This document shows positions 17,307 to 26,400 of a DNA stretch of 64,000 nucleotides, one piece after another. Below the pieces are notes generated by a model, which was given only the letters and a program-made list of their open reading frames with translations, ran no database searches and was not told the origin of the DNA. The stretch's first letter is position 1; every line of letters begins with the position of its first letter. The DNA comes from an uncultured Marinobacterium sp. (GTDB lineage Bacteria; Pseudomonadota; Gammaproteobacteria; Pseudomonadales; Balneatricaceae), in the NCBI GenBank assembly GCA_947501565.1, contig CANMWJ010000012.1, positions 62,001-126,000 on the forward strand. The letters run 5' to 3'. The position numbers and the translations under genes are program-made.

Positions 17307-19424
17307 TTAGAATCCGCTTTCGCGGATCAGGGTGCCCTGAATACGGCGCCAGAGGCCCTGCATTAAGCTGTACGGCGTGCTGGCCAGGTGTGCGGTGGCG
17401 ATCTGTTCCGAGGCCAGTGGAGCGTTCAGGTCGCAACCGCTGAGGCTCAGGCGATAGGTGGCTTCATCTGGTATCAAACGGCCGTCGTGAGCCGGATTAA
17501 CCGCCACCGGGCCGCCGTAGATCGATGCCAGATGGGGAGATGGCAACGCGGGCAGGGCGACGGTCTCTACTTCGATCGTGCGGCAGCTGAATACCTCAAG
17601 CTCCGGTTGCGCCGGGATCAGTGTGGCGGGTTGCTGCGTATCAAGGTGTCCCAGGTCGGATTCGGCAATCAGCGCTTCGACACGGATCTGCGTTGGTTGC
17701 GCGATACTGAGCAGCGCTTCTTCCTTGGCGACCCAGTGTCCTGTGCGCATCTCCGGGTTCAGGTCGGTAACCCTGCCGCTGAAGGGTGCGTAGACCCTCA
17801 GTTGCTGTTGCTGGCTCTGAATCCGCTGCAGTTCGCCATGGGCACGGATCAGGCGCTCGCGGATCAGGTCACCCTCCTGTAACAGCTGGGCGGAACTGGT
17901 CTGGCGCTCCAATTGCCAGCGCAATTTGCCGATCTCACGCTCGGCCTGTCGCTGCTCAAATGCCAGATCGGGTGACTCCAGGCTGATCAGTAGCTGTCCG
18001 GCCTCGACCCGGTCGCCACGCTGCACATGCACGGTTTTCACCAGCGCAGCGCTGTTGGCGTAGAAGGTTTGCTGTTCAGAGGGCTGTATCAGCGCAGGAG
18101 CACGTACCGGATGCGACCAGGGCCACAGCAGCAGGAGCAGGGTGAGCAGCACCAGTGCCAACGGTATCAGTGCACGTGGCTGGGAGCGGATCTCCGCACG
18201 GCGTTGCCACCAGACGCGGAATTCACCGGAGATCGGTTTGCCGATAAACCAGGCCAGTTCGACGATCATCAGAAAGATACCCAGAACCTTAAAAAACAGG
18301 TGATAAACCATCAACGCGATACCGAGGAACAGCACCAGGCGGTAGAGCCAGGTACCAAACGCAAACCAGATCATAAAGTGCTGGGTGCCTTTGGGCAGGG
18401 TTTCCGGCGGTGGATCGTTGAGGCCAAACAGATTTTTGCGCAACCACCAGCGCCCCATCGCAAAGGAGCGCCCGTGCAGGTTGGGCTGGCGCAGCCAGTC
18501 GGACAGCAGGAAGTAGCCGTCGAAGCGCATAAAGGGGTTGAGGTTGATACCCAGGGTGATCAGCCAGGAGGTGGAGGCGAGGAAGAACAACGCGCTGCGC
18601 AGCGGACCGTCCGGGGTCAGACTCCACGCCAGGGTGGCGAGGGACGCCAGTGCCAGCTCAGCAGCCATACCGCTGGCGGCGACCACCAGGCGCGCACGGC
18701 GCGAGGTCAGTTTCCACACCTCGTTGGTGTCGGTATAGAGCACGGGCCAGAGCACCAGAAAGGCGACACCCATGGTGGGCACCCGGCAACCGTAGCGTCG
18801 GGCGGAGAGAGCATGTCCCAGCTCGTGCAGGCATTTACTGCCGATCAGCGCCAGACCAAACCAGATCCAGTCCTGCCACTGGCCGTACTGGGCGAAGGTG
18901 CCGACAAACTGTTCCCACTGGCGGATCACCAGAAACAGACCGAGCAGGGCGATGATAAAAATACCCTGCCAGAAGGCTGGCTGATAGCCGATCTGGAAGA
19001 GCGGGGCGATCCGGTCCAGCATCTTGTCGGGGTGGATCAGTGGAATGCGGAAGAACAGGTAGCTGTGCAGCAGCTGGGTAAGTTTGGAGCGTTGTCCTTG
19101 TCGCCATTGGGCGTAGAGGGCATCGCCGCCGGGTTGCTGCAGCAGGTTGGACTTCGCGAGATAGTCACGCACCTCTTCCACATCTTCGGTGCTGAGTGTG
19201 AGCGCGGTGTCGCTGTTTACCTGTTCCACGATCTGTTCCGGCTGACGCAGGCCCCAGCGACGCAGCACTTCGAAGCTGCTCCAGTCCAGTTCGTAGAAAC
19301 GGTGGGTGATCGGGTCTTCAATCACCCAGCGGGGGGTGCCGTCGTTGCCGGGGGCGGAGGGGTGCAGACTTAACTCCTCACGCAGCGGCGGCAGCGGCTG
19401 TGGAGCCGCGGCAGACAGCTCCAT
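17307..19424 (-). CDS. PqqD-like / M50 site-2 metalloprotease / HlyD-like fusion membrane protein
   Basis: 705 residues. Residues ~33-95 (WVIEDPITHRFYELDWSSFE...) resemble the PqqD winged-helix peptide-binding fold. Several membrane helices follow, with the zinc motif HELGH at residues 200-204 and the third ligand in NLNPFMRFDG (Asp302), as in M50 proteases. After the last helix (about 425-445), residues ~450-620 form a HlyD-type barrel-sandwich with coiled coil. Such fusions are known beside secretion genes. It is the last gene of the five-gene giant-protein cluster, 2 bp after the GAF-HlyD gene. It may process or hand over the giant substrate and connect to the adaptors; this is inference. 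Confidence 0.82.
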   Translation of the reverse strand: MELSAAAPQPLPPLREELSLHPSAPGNDGTPRWVIEDPITHRFYELDWSSFEVLRRWGLRQPEQIVEQVNSDTALTLSTEDVEEVRDYLAKSNLLQQPGGDALYAQWRQGQRSKLTQLLHSYLFFRIPLIHPDKMLDRIAPLFQIGYQPAFWQGIFIIALLGLFLVIRQWEQFVGTFAQYGQWQDWIWFGLALIGSKCLHELGHALSARRYGCRVPTMGVAFLVLWPVLYTDTNEVWKLTSRRARLVVAASGMAAELALASLATLAWSLTPDGPLRSALFFLASTSWLITLGINLNPFMRFDGYFLLSDWLRQPNLHGRSFAMGRWWLRKNLFGLNDPPPETLPKGTQHFMIWFAFGTWLYRLVLFLGIALMVYHLFFKVLGIFLMIVELAWFIGKPISGEFRVWWQRRAEIRSQPRALIPLALVLLTLLLLLWPWSHPVRAPALIQPSEQQTFYANSAALVKTVHVQRGDRVEAGQLLISLESPDLAFEQRQAEREIGKLRWQLERQTSSAQLLQEGDLIRERLIRAHGELQRIQSQQQQLRVYAPFSGRVTDLNPEMRTGHWVAKEEALLSIAQPTQIRVEALIAESDLGHLDTQQPATLIPAQPELEVFSCRTIEVETVALPALPSPHLASIYGGPVAVNPAHDGRLIPDEATYRLSLSGCDLNAPLASEQIATAHLASTPYSLMQGLWRRIQGTLIRESGF

Positions 19425-19425
19425 C

Positions 19426-20772
19426 TCAGAAACCCACCCACTGGCGCAGGGCTGCCAACGGACGGCGCAGCAGGTAGTAGATCACGGGGGCGCGTTCACC
19501 GTAGAGTTTGGCGGTGCCGCGCAGACCGATACGCGGTAGAGCTTCTCCATTCGGGAAGGTCGCGCGACCAGTGTAGCTGAGCTGTTGCTCGTCGTTCTCC
19601 GCAGCGCGGAAGGCTAACCACTCCAGCGTGGCGGATTTGGGGGCATCGGGCGCGATGTTCATAAAGAAGCTGACGTCACCGCCCGGTTGCAGCGGGATAG
19701 CATCGCGTACCGGTAGCTCGACGCGCAGTTCGGCTTTAGCCGGGTCGGCCAGGGTCATAATACGCTCGCCCAGCGCCACCGGGCGCCCGATCCAGTCGCT
19801 GGCGTCGGTAAATACCACGATACCGTTGGTACTGGCACGGACTTCGGTCCTTTGTAACAGTGATTGTAGGTAACGCACCTCGGCGATGCTTTTCTCCTCC
19901 ATCCCGCGACGTATCGCCAGCTCCAGTTTGCCGCGCTCGTCAAAGACCGCCTGCTGAGCGACCTGACGGTATTCGGTGCGGGCGATCTGCAGCGCTTGCT
20001 GCGCGATCTGGAGGCGGTTGCGAAGGTCAGAGGCGTCCAGTGACAGTAACAGGTCACCGGCTTTAACCGCCTGGTTGGGGCGTACGTGAAGCTGGTCGAT
20101 CACACCCTCGTAGGGGGCTCGTACCGGCTGGGCATCACGCGCCACCACTTCGGCGGGGCTGAGCACGGTGAGCCGCACCGGCAACAGGCTGAGGCCGATC
20201 AGAATGACGGCCGCGATCGGCAGCAGACGTTTCTGCTTTAGCCAGTGTAGTTTTTGCCCGCTGTTGCTGCGTTGCGCGCGTAGGCCAAAGCCATAGATAT
20301 CGGCCAGTTCGCCGAGCAGGCCCAATTCGTGGTTTTGCCAGACCTCGTCCCGTGCCAGCAGAAGGATGCCGCTGGGTTGGTGCGGGTGAATCGAAACCGG
20401 GATGGCCAGCACATTGGACGGCAGAAACTCCTGCCACTGGCTGGCCTGTTCTTCAGACACGTCAGTGGCAGTCAGTATTTGCGGTTCGCTGATCTTTAGC
20501 TGGCTGCAGAGTGCATTGCACCAGCGTACGTAGGGGGAGTTGCGCTCGATGTCGGTGAGACCTGAGGCGTGTTGCACGCCTTTACCCGGCAGCCACCAGA
20601 CCGCCTGACGGTAGTTCACCAGCTGACGGGTTTCGTTCACCATCATAAAGCCGATCTGGGCTTCCGAATCGGCGTCACGCAGCTGGCGTTGCAGCTGGTG
20701 CAGACGGCTGAGGCCCGTCACCTGTCGCTGCAGCGCGGTCACTTGCTGCTGAGAAGTTACGTCTTCACTCAT
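19426..20772 (-). CDS. GAF-like domain / HlyD-family membrane fusion protein
   Basis: 448 residues. The first ~170 are soluble, with a GAF-like pattern (LHQLQRQLRDADSEAQIGF... VLAIPVSIHPHQPSGILLLA). One transmembrane helix at about 183-200 (LLPIAAVILIGLSLLPV) leads to a periplasmic HlyD region with a biotinyl-lipoyl-like motif (APYEGVIDQLHVRPNQAVKAGD), a coiled coil and a beta-barrel. The arrangement suggests a cytoplasmic sensing or regulatory domain on an adaptor. It overlaps the upstream adaptor by 8 bp and lies 2 bp before the M50 gene, so stoichiometric co-expression is likely. Confidence 0.82.
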   Translation of the reverse strand: MSEDVTSQQQVTALQRQVTGLSRLHQLQRQLRDADSEAQIGFMMVNETRQLVNYRQAVWWLPGKGVQHASGLTDIERNSPYVRWCNALCSQLKISEPQILTATDVSEEQASQWQEFLPSNVLAIPVSIHPHQPSGILLLARDEVWQNHELGLLGELADIYGFGLRAQRSNSGQKLHWLKQKRLLPIAAVILIGLSLLPVRLTVLSPAEVVARDAQPVRAPYEGVIDQLHVRPNQAVKAGDLLLSLDASDLRNRLQIAQQALQIARTEYRQVAQQAVFDERGKLELAIRRGMEEKSIAEVRYLQSLLQRTEVRASTNGIVVFTDASDWIGRPVALGERIMTLADPAKAELRVELPVRDAIPLQPGGDVSFFMNIAPDAPKSATLEWLAFRAAENDEQQLSYTGRATFPNGEALPRIGLRGTAKLYGERAPVIYYLLRRPLAALRQWVGF

Positions 20773-21550
20773 ACGGGAATCGGGCCCAACCGCTCATCCC
20801 TGGCAGCAGCTTGCTGGACGCATCCTGTATACGTCCGGCGATCTCCACCGACTGGCTGACCGGATCCACCACCGCGCCGGTACGGATCACTTCGGCGGTA
20901 TAAACGGTACCGGTCTCTTCGATGGCGATCTTGAACGGGTCGCCTTTTTTCATTTTCGCCAGCCAGCGCGACGGTACGATCAGACGTACCTCCAGTGCAT
21001 TCTTGGCGAACACCTCAAGCAGCGGCGCGCCAAGCTGCACGTACTGGTGCTCGGCGGCTTTGCGCAGGGCCACGCGGCCGGCAAAAGGTGCCAGCACCTG
21101 GCATTTGTTGACGCGGGTGTTCATCACCGATTTTTCCGCCCGGGTTTCCGCCAGACGGGCTTCGGCTTTGCTCACTTCCAGCGTACTACCCGCGTCCAGT
21201 TCCACCAGACGTTTGCTGACCTTCAGCTCAGTGCTGGCGGATTTCTCCGATGCCTGGGCTTTACGCAACAGAGCTTTCTGCTCGGCGCAGTCAAAGCGGG
21301 CCAGTAGGGCGCCTTTTTTGAAGCTGTCGCCGGGCTGGCCGACCAGCCGTGTGATACGGCCGGCCATCTCGGCACCCAGAGTAGTGCGTTTCAGCGCGGT
21401 GATCTGGGCGCGGATACCCTGTTGCTGCAGCACGCCGCTGGCGCGGCCTGGATCGGCCATCAGCGCCTGGTCAGTCGCCGTTGCCGACAAGGCGGGCTGG
21501 CTGAGCAGGCCCGCCGTGAGCAGCAGAGCGAATCGTAAAGCCTGAGTCAT
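20765..21550 (-). CDS. Periplasmic adaptor (RND/HlyD type)
   Basis: 261 residues with a signal peptide (MTQALRFALLLTAGLLSQPALSA). The barrel-sandwich halves appear around residues 60-80 (GRITRLVGQPGDSFKKGALLA) and 150-165 (VLAPFAGRVALRKA), separated by a coiled-coil hairpin. It is shorter than typical RND adaptors. No RND pump gene is present; it lies between the TolC-like gene and the GAF-HlyD gene, overlapping the latter by 8 bp. It probably bridges the outer-membrane channel and the inner-membrane components. Confidence 0.85.
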   Translation of the reverse strand: MTQALRFALLLTAGLLSQPALSATATDQALMADPGRASGVLQQQGIRAQITALKRTTLGAEMAGRITRLVGQPGDSFKKGALLARFDCAEQKALLRKAQASEKSASTELKVSKRLVELDAGSTLEVSKAEARLAETRAEKSVMNTRVNKCQVLAPFAGRVALRKAAEHQYVQLGAPLLEVFAKNALEVRLIVPSRWLAKMKKGDPFKIAIEETGTVYTAEVIRTGAVVDPVSQSVEIAGRIQDASSKLLPGMSGWARFPYE

Positions 21551-21552
21551 GA

Positions 21553-23457
21553 TCAGAGCTTCCGGGCGCTTTCAGAAACGATCTTCCACTCACCGTCGAA
21601 ACGTTTCAGGTGCAGTGTTTTGCGTACCTTGTCGCGGTAATTGTTGGAGCGGTAGTGCTGATCGAATTCAACGGTGCTGTTGTCGCTGTCAGCGTGCTGG
21701 AACGACAGATTGCCCAGGCTCAGGGCGATCTTGCCCGGACGGCCGAATTTCAGGGAGCGATCGGAGATCCATTCAGAACGGCTCTGGCTGCCATCGTTCG
21801 GGTAGTTGGCGCTGTATTGGGCCATGTAGGTGGTCAGGTCTTTGTTCTGCCACGCGTTACTCCAGGTGGCCAGAACACCGAACAGTGCGGTGCGGCGGGA
21901 TTCGCTGCCTAGGGTGCTCGGATCCTGTGGATTGGCGTAGCTCTGACTTGAGCCGGTGTCGGCAGCTGCCGCCTGAGTGGCTGGTACAGCTACAAGCGCG
22001 GACTTGTCTGCTATCTGCTGACCACTGATTTCAACGAAACCACCGGCATTTTCCATCACACCGTCCTGACCCAGAGTGGACTGGATGCGACCGTAGGCTT
22101 CCTGCAGACCTGCGTACGCACGGAACATGCGCAGCTCTTCGGTCAGTGCGCTGGTGGCGGTTTTGATCTCTTCCATGCGCGACTGCACGGAGCTGGATCG
22201 GCGTTTCTGCATGCGGGTGTAGATCTCGCCGCCGATATCAGACAGTTCGCTGGCACGCTCAAATTCGCGGTGCAGGCTCTGGTATTCCAGATAGGCCACG
22301 TGAACCTGCGACAGCACCGCCATGTTCAGTGCCAGACGTTGAGTGTCGGCCAGCTCTTCGCGTGCTTCTGCCAGCTCTACGTCGTCATCCCAGCGCAGCA
22401 GGTTGAACAGGTTCCAGGAGACACGCAGGCCACCCTGGGTCCAGCTGTCGTTTACCAGGAAGCTGTTGCTGTCGTAGTAATGGCCCAGATTCACCTCCAG
22501 ACCCGGCAGCATACGTACCAGTGCTTTGCGGGTATCCAGCGCGGTGATGCGGCGCTGGTAATTCGCTTCGATCAGTTCCGGACGGCTGCTCAGCGCCATG
22601 TCTTCCATCTGCTCGAGGCTGTAATCCATCTTCGGTGCGAGCAGTTCGAACTGCTCTGGCATCGCCAGCTCAACCTCGGTGCCCGGTGGCAATCCCAGCA
22701 GGGCTGCCAGTTCCGGCTTGGCCATCGCCAGATCGTCACGCAGGCCTTCCAGCTGACGGATGATCTCCAGCAGGTCCTTACGGTAACGCAGGGCGTCCAG
22801 CGGATTCATCAGCTGTTCGCGGCCCACTTTCTCCGCTTTGATCAGCGCATCCTGAGCATCTTTCAGTAGCGGTGCTACTTGCGCCTGCAGGTGCTGGGCA
22901 CCAGCGGCGTTCCAGTACATGGTGCGCACCTGTTGGGTCAGGTTGTGCACAATCTTACGGCGGCGCTGCTCGGCGATCAGGGTCTGATCCGCAGTCTGCT
23001 GCGCCTGGTAGTAGCTGACGCCGAAGTCGAGCACGTTCCAGGTGGTGGTCAGGTTAGCGGTGGTGATGTCCTTATCCTGGGAGGTGGACGCCTGCGAGGA
23101 TGGTGAACCGTCCGCCAGTACGCTGCGCGAGGAGTTCTGGTTGCTGCGCGACGTATAACCGGCTGCAGCCACCAGTTCCGGCAGCATATCGTAGTGCGCC
23201 AGGTCCAGCTGCTGATTGGCGATCGCCTCCTCCATCATTTTCTGGCGCAACTCAAAGTTGTTGGTCATCGCCATGTCGATCGCTTCATCCAGCGTCAGGT
23301 TGATCACCTGGGTCGGTTTGTCGGCGAACATGGTGGCGCGGTCGTTGCGCATCAGGTCGTTCAGCTCAGCGGTGCTCAGAGGCTTGGGTGCCACACTGCA
23401 ACCGGCCAATACTATGGCCACACTCAGGGGGGCCAGCTTGAAGATCTTCTTATTCAT
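21553..23457 (-). CDS. TolC-family outer membrane lipoprotein with C-terminal NTF2-like domain
   Basis: 634 residues. The lipobox LAGC puts the lipidated cysteine at residue 20. Two outer-membrane-efflux repeats with long helices occupy residues ~45-470. An unusual C-terminal extension (about 520-634: ATWSNAWQNKDLTTYMAQYS ... FDGEWKIVSE) resembles the NTF2/SnoaL-like domain seen at the end of Cds6-type proteins. It follows the giant gene by 26 bp and precedes the adaptor by 2 bp. It is probably the exit channel for the giant protein. The extra periplasmic domain could bind cell wall or substrate; that is inference. Confidence 0.85.
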   Translation of the reverse strand: MNKKIFKLAPLSVAIVLAGCSVAPKPLSTAELNDLMRNDRATMFADKPTQVINLTLDEAIDMAMTNNFELRQKMMEEAIANQQLDLAHYDMLPELVAAAGYTSRSNQNSSRSVLADGSPSSQASTSQDKDITTANLTTTWNVLDFGVSYYQAQQTADQTLIAEQRRRKIVHNLTQQVRTMYWNAAGAQHLQAQVAPLLKDAQDALIKAEKVGREQLMNPLDALRYRKDLLEIIRQLEGLRDDLAMAKPELAALLGLPPGTEVELAMPEQFELLAPKMDYSLEQMEDMALSSRPELIEANYQRRITALDTRKALVRMLPGLEVNLGHYYDSNSFLVNDSWTQGGLRVSWNLFNLLRWDDDVELAEAREELADTQRLALNMAVLSQVHVAYLEYQSLHREFERASELSDIGGEIYTRMQKRRSSSVQSRMEEIKTATSALTEELRMFRAYAGLQEAYGRIQSTLGQDGVMENAGGFVEISGQQIADKSALVAVPATQAAAADTGSSQSYANPQDPSTLGSESRRTALFGVLATWSNAWQNKDLTTYMAQYSANYPNDGSQSRSEWISDRSLKFGRPGKIALSLGNLSFQHADSDNSTVEFDQHYRSNNYRDKVRKTLHLKRFDGEWKIVSESARKL

Positions 23458-23483
23458 GGATCGTACTCTGTACCTAGCAAAAG

Positions 23484-26400
23484 TTATGAAGCGGATGGCT
23501 GTTCAAACGCAATCTGAGCCAGCTGGTCCAACAGTTGTTGTTCCGCTGTCGCTGTTGTGCGCGCCGCATGTTGTTCAATCTGTTCACTGAGCGACGCTTT
23601 GCCGGACTCCTGTCCATCGGCCGCTACCTGTTGTGCCTGTCCCTGTGGCGCAGGCTGTCCGTCTGCCTGAATTGCCGCCGTTGTGTCGTCGCCGTTTTCG
23701 GATTGTTGCTGATCCAGAACGCGGATCTCGAATACGGCTGACGCGCGTTGTCCGTCAGCTGCTTCCGCAGTGACACGGACCTGAATGGTGCGCTCTGCGG
23801 TGATACCCGGGGTGCCGGTGAAAACCGCTTCGCGGCGGTTGAACTGAATCCAGTCCGGCAGCTCGGAGCCGTCCAGCTGGCGGGCGCTGTATTTCAGATC
23901 ACCGGTAAAGGTTTCGCCACCGGAGGTGGTGAAGACAAAGGCCGCACCGGAGAGCTCGTAACGGAAACCGAGCTCGACAAAACCGACCTGGTCTTCGACA
24001 CCCATACCGATACGCAAGGTGTAATCACGTACGTTACGGTTGTCTGGCATCACTTCAACGAACTGGCCGTCCGGCATTAGAGTACGTTCTGCATCACGGT
24101 AAACTTCCGGGGAATCATTACCGGTTGCAGTAGGTTCGAACGCTGCTCGACCAACGCCGTTGTTGCCGTTATTACCGTTGTTTCCGGCATTGTTGTTCGC
24201 GGCGTTGTCGTTACCGGTCTGCGAGCGCGGAGAATCGGCTGGCACGTCCAGATTGGTTCGAGGCAGTACCGGTGTGCGCTCGGTCAGGTCGCCGTCACCC
24301 GCTGGATCGTTTTGTGGATCTGCCGGTGTTGCGTTATCGCGACCCGCCCCAGGATCCTGCGGCGGCAGGTGTACCTTGTCGCCTGCTGGGTTATCCGGGC
24401 GACCGTCTGGCTTATTCTCGGTTGGGACGGTGACTGTCGCTTCCTCAACCTCCAGTGTCAGCGTATAGCGGACCTCCGCCTGTGCCGGATCCGCAGCGAT
24501 AATCTCAACTGTAAAGGAGCCTACTTCGGGTGCCGCACCCTGCAGTTTGTCGCCGTTCAGGGTCAGCCAGGACGGTGGCGGGGTGTCGCCGCCGCTGGCG
24601 ATGCTGTAACTGCGGTTGGCGTGGGTATGACTGTCGTCTACATCGCTGACGACAGCCGGATCCAGCGCGATGTTGATCGGCTGGCCTTTGGCCACGGTGA
24701 AGGTCGTTTTACCTTCACCAGAGAGTGTCGGTGCGTCGTTTTCACCTTCGACAGTGACGATGATCTTTGAGGTGATCTCCGCGCCCGCCGGGGTTAATCC
24801 CTGCTCCTGGAACACCACGGTGACCTCGGTGGTTTTGCTCTCGCCATTGGCCAGGGCTTCAAACTCACCGTTTGGATCGAACGTCCAGTCACCGTTCGCG
24901 CTGACGGTGAACAGGCCACCGTTGCTACCCTTCACCGTTTCTCCCAGGACTCCATCGGTGCCCACGCGGAGTAGGTTAACGTCGTCGGTCGGGTTGCTCT
25001 TGCCAGCGTCGGTGTCGTTGGTAAATACGTTGCCATTGATCGGTTGGGCAGCGTTCTCAGTGGTAGTGCCGGTGTCGTCTTCAGGCGTGAAGGCGACGTT
25101 CAGCACACGGATATCAAAGCTCTTGCTTTCGGTCTTACCGGTGTCGTGCTCACTGGCTTCCACGGTGACAGTGAACGAGGTGTCGCCGGATTCAGCGTTC
25201 AGTGTGGTATTCGCAGCCACTTTGATCACGCCGGTGGAGGCATCGATGGTGAATCGGCCTTCAGCGTCGTTGGTCAGGCTGTACGTCATACCCGGACGTG
25301 CCTGCGCCGGTGCTACCTTGATACCGGTTTCGGCACCTTCTTGCGCACCTTCGTTCACACTGCCTGCGAACTGTTCGTGATTACCCGCGCTGTCGATATC
25401 ACCCAGGTCCAGCGGCAGATCGGTATTGATCAGGGTGATCTTCAGCACTGTTTCAACGGTCTTAGGTGTTTCCGCTGAATCGGTCAGTTTGACGCGGATG
25501 CTGTATTCGCCCGGATCCTGCAGCGGATCCTGCTTGGTCACATTCAGGGTTTCGCCACTGATGCTGAACATGGCGTTGTGGGTATCGCCATCGCCGCTGA
25601 CCAGCGTGTAGGTGTAAGGTTCGGTACCGTCGCTAAAGCCGGCAACGGAGAGTGTTCCTACCTCCAAATCGGCTTGTGCCAGATCCAGATTATCCTTACT
25701 CAGCGCTAGTTCGGCCGGCGCGGTTACGATCACCGTCAGGGTGGTTTCTGCCGTGAAGGCTTCACCCTCTTTCGGGTTGTCCTGCATCTCAACGGTGATG
25801 CTGGTGTTTTTGGTTTCGCCCGGTTTCAGGTCGCCGAAGTCGTCGCCGGGCAGGAACTCCCAGCTACCGTCAGCTTTGATCTTGAAGCTGCCGCCATCGG
25901 AACCGTCGATGGATTTATCGAGATTATCCGCACTGCCTGCAACCGTTTTGACCTTCAGGTCGCCGTCGTATTTCTTACTGCCCGGATCAACATCGTTGTA
26001 GGTCAGGTTGCCGGTGGCAGGTGTGGTTGCGTCAGAAGAGACACCACCCCAGTCGGCATTGGCAGTTGGCGCCAGATTGTTGACCAGAATACGGAAGGTG
26101 TAGGTGGAGCTGTCGCCCTCACCGTCGGTCACTTTCACTTCGATATCCTGGTAAGAGTAGAACTCAGCGTTGATATAGGTGCCCGCTTTAACGCTCACCA
26201 CACCGCTGTTCGGATCGATCTCAAAACGTTCCTGCGCGTGCGGGTTCAGCTCCTTATTATCATTGATGCTGAAGGTCACCGGGCTGCCGTGATCGGTGGT
26301 GACCGTCAGACCGACCGGTTTGGCGTTTTCGTAGTAACCCTCATCGATGGTCGCCACGGCATTTTTCTCGGTGTTATCACCGGTGCTGTCGCTGTCTCCG

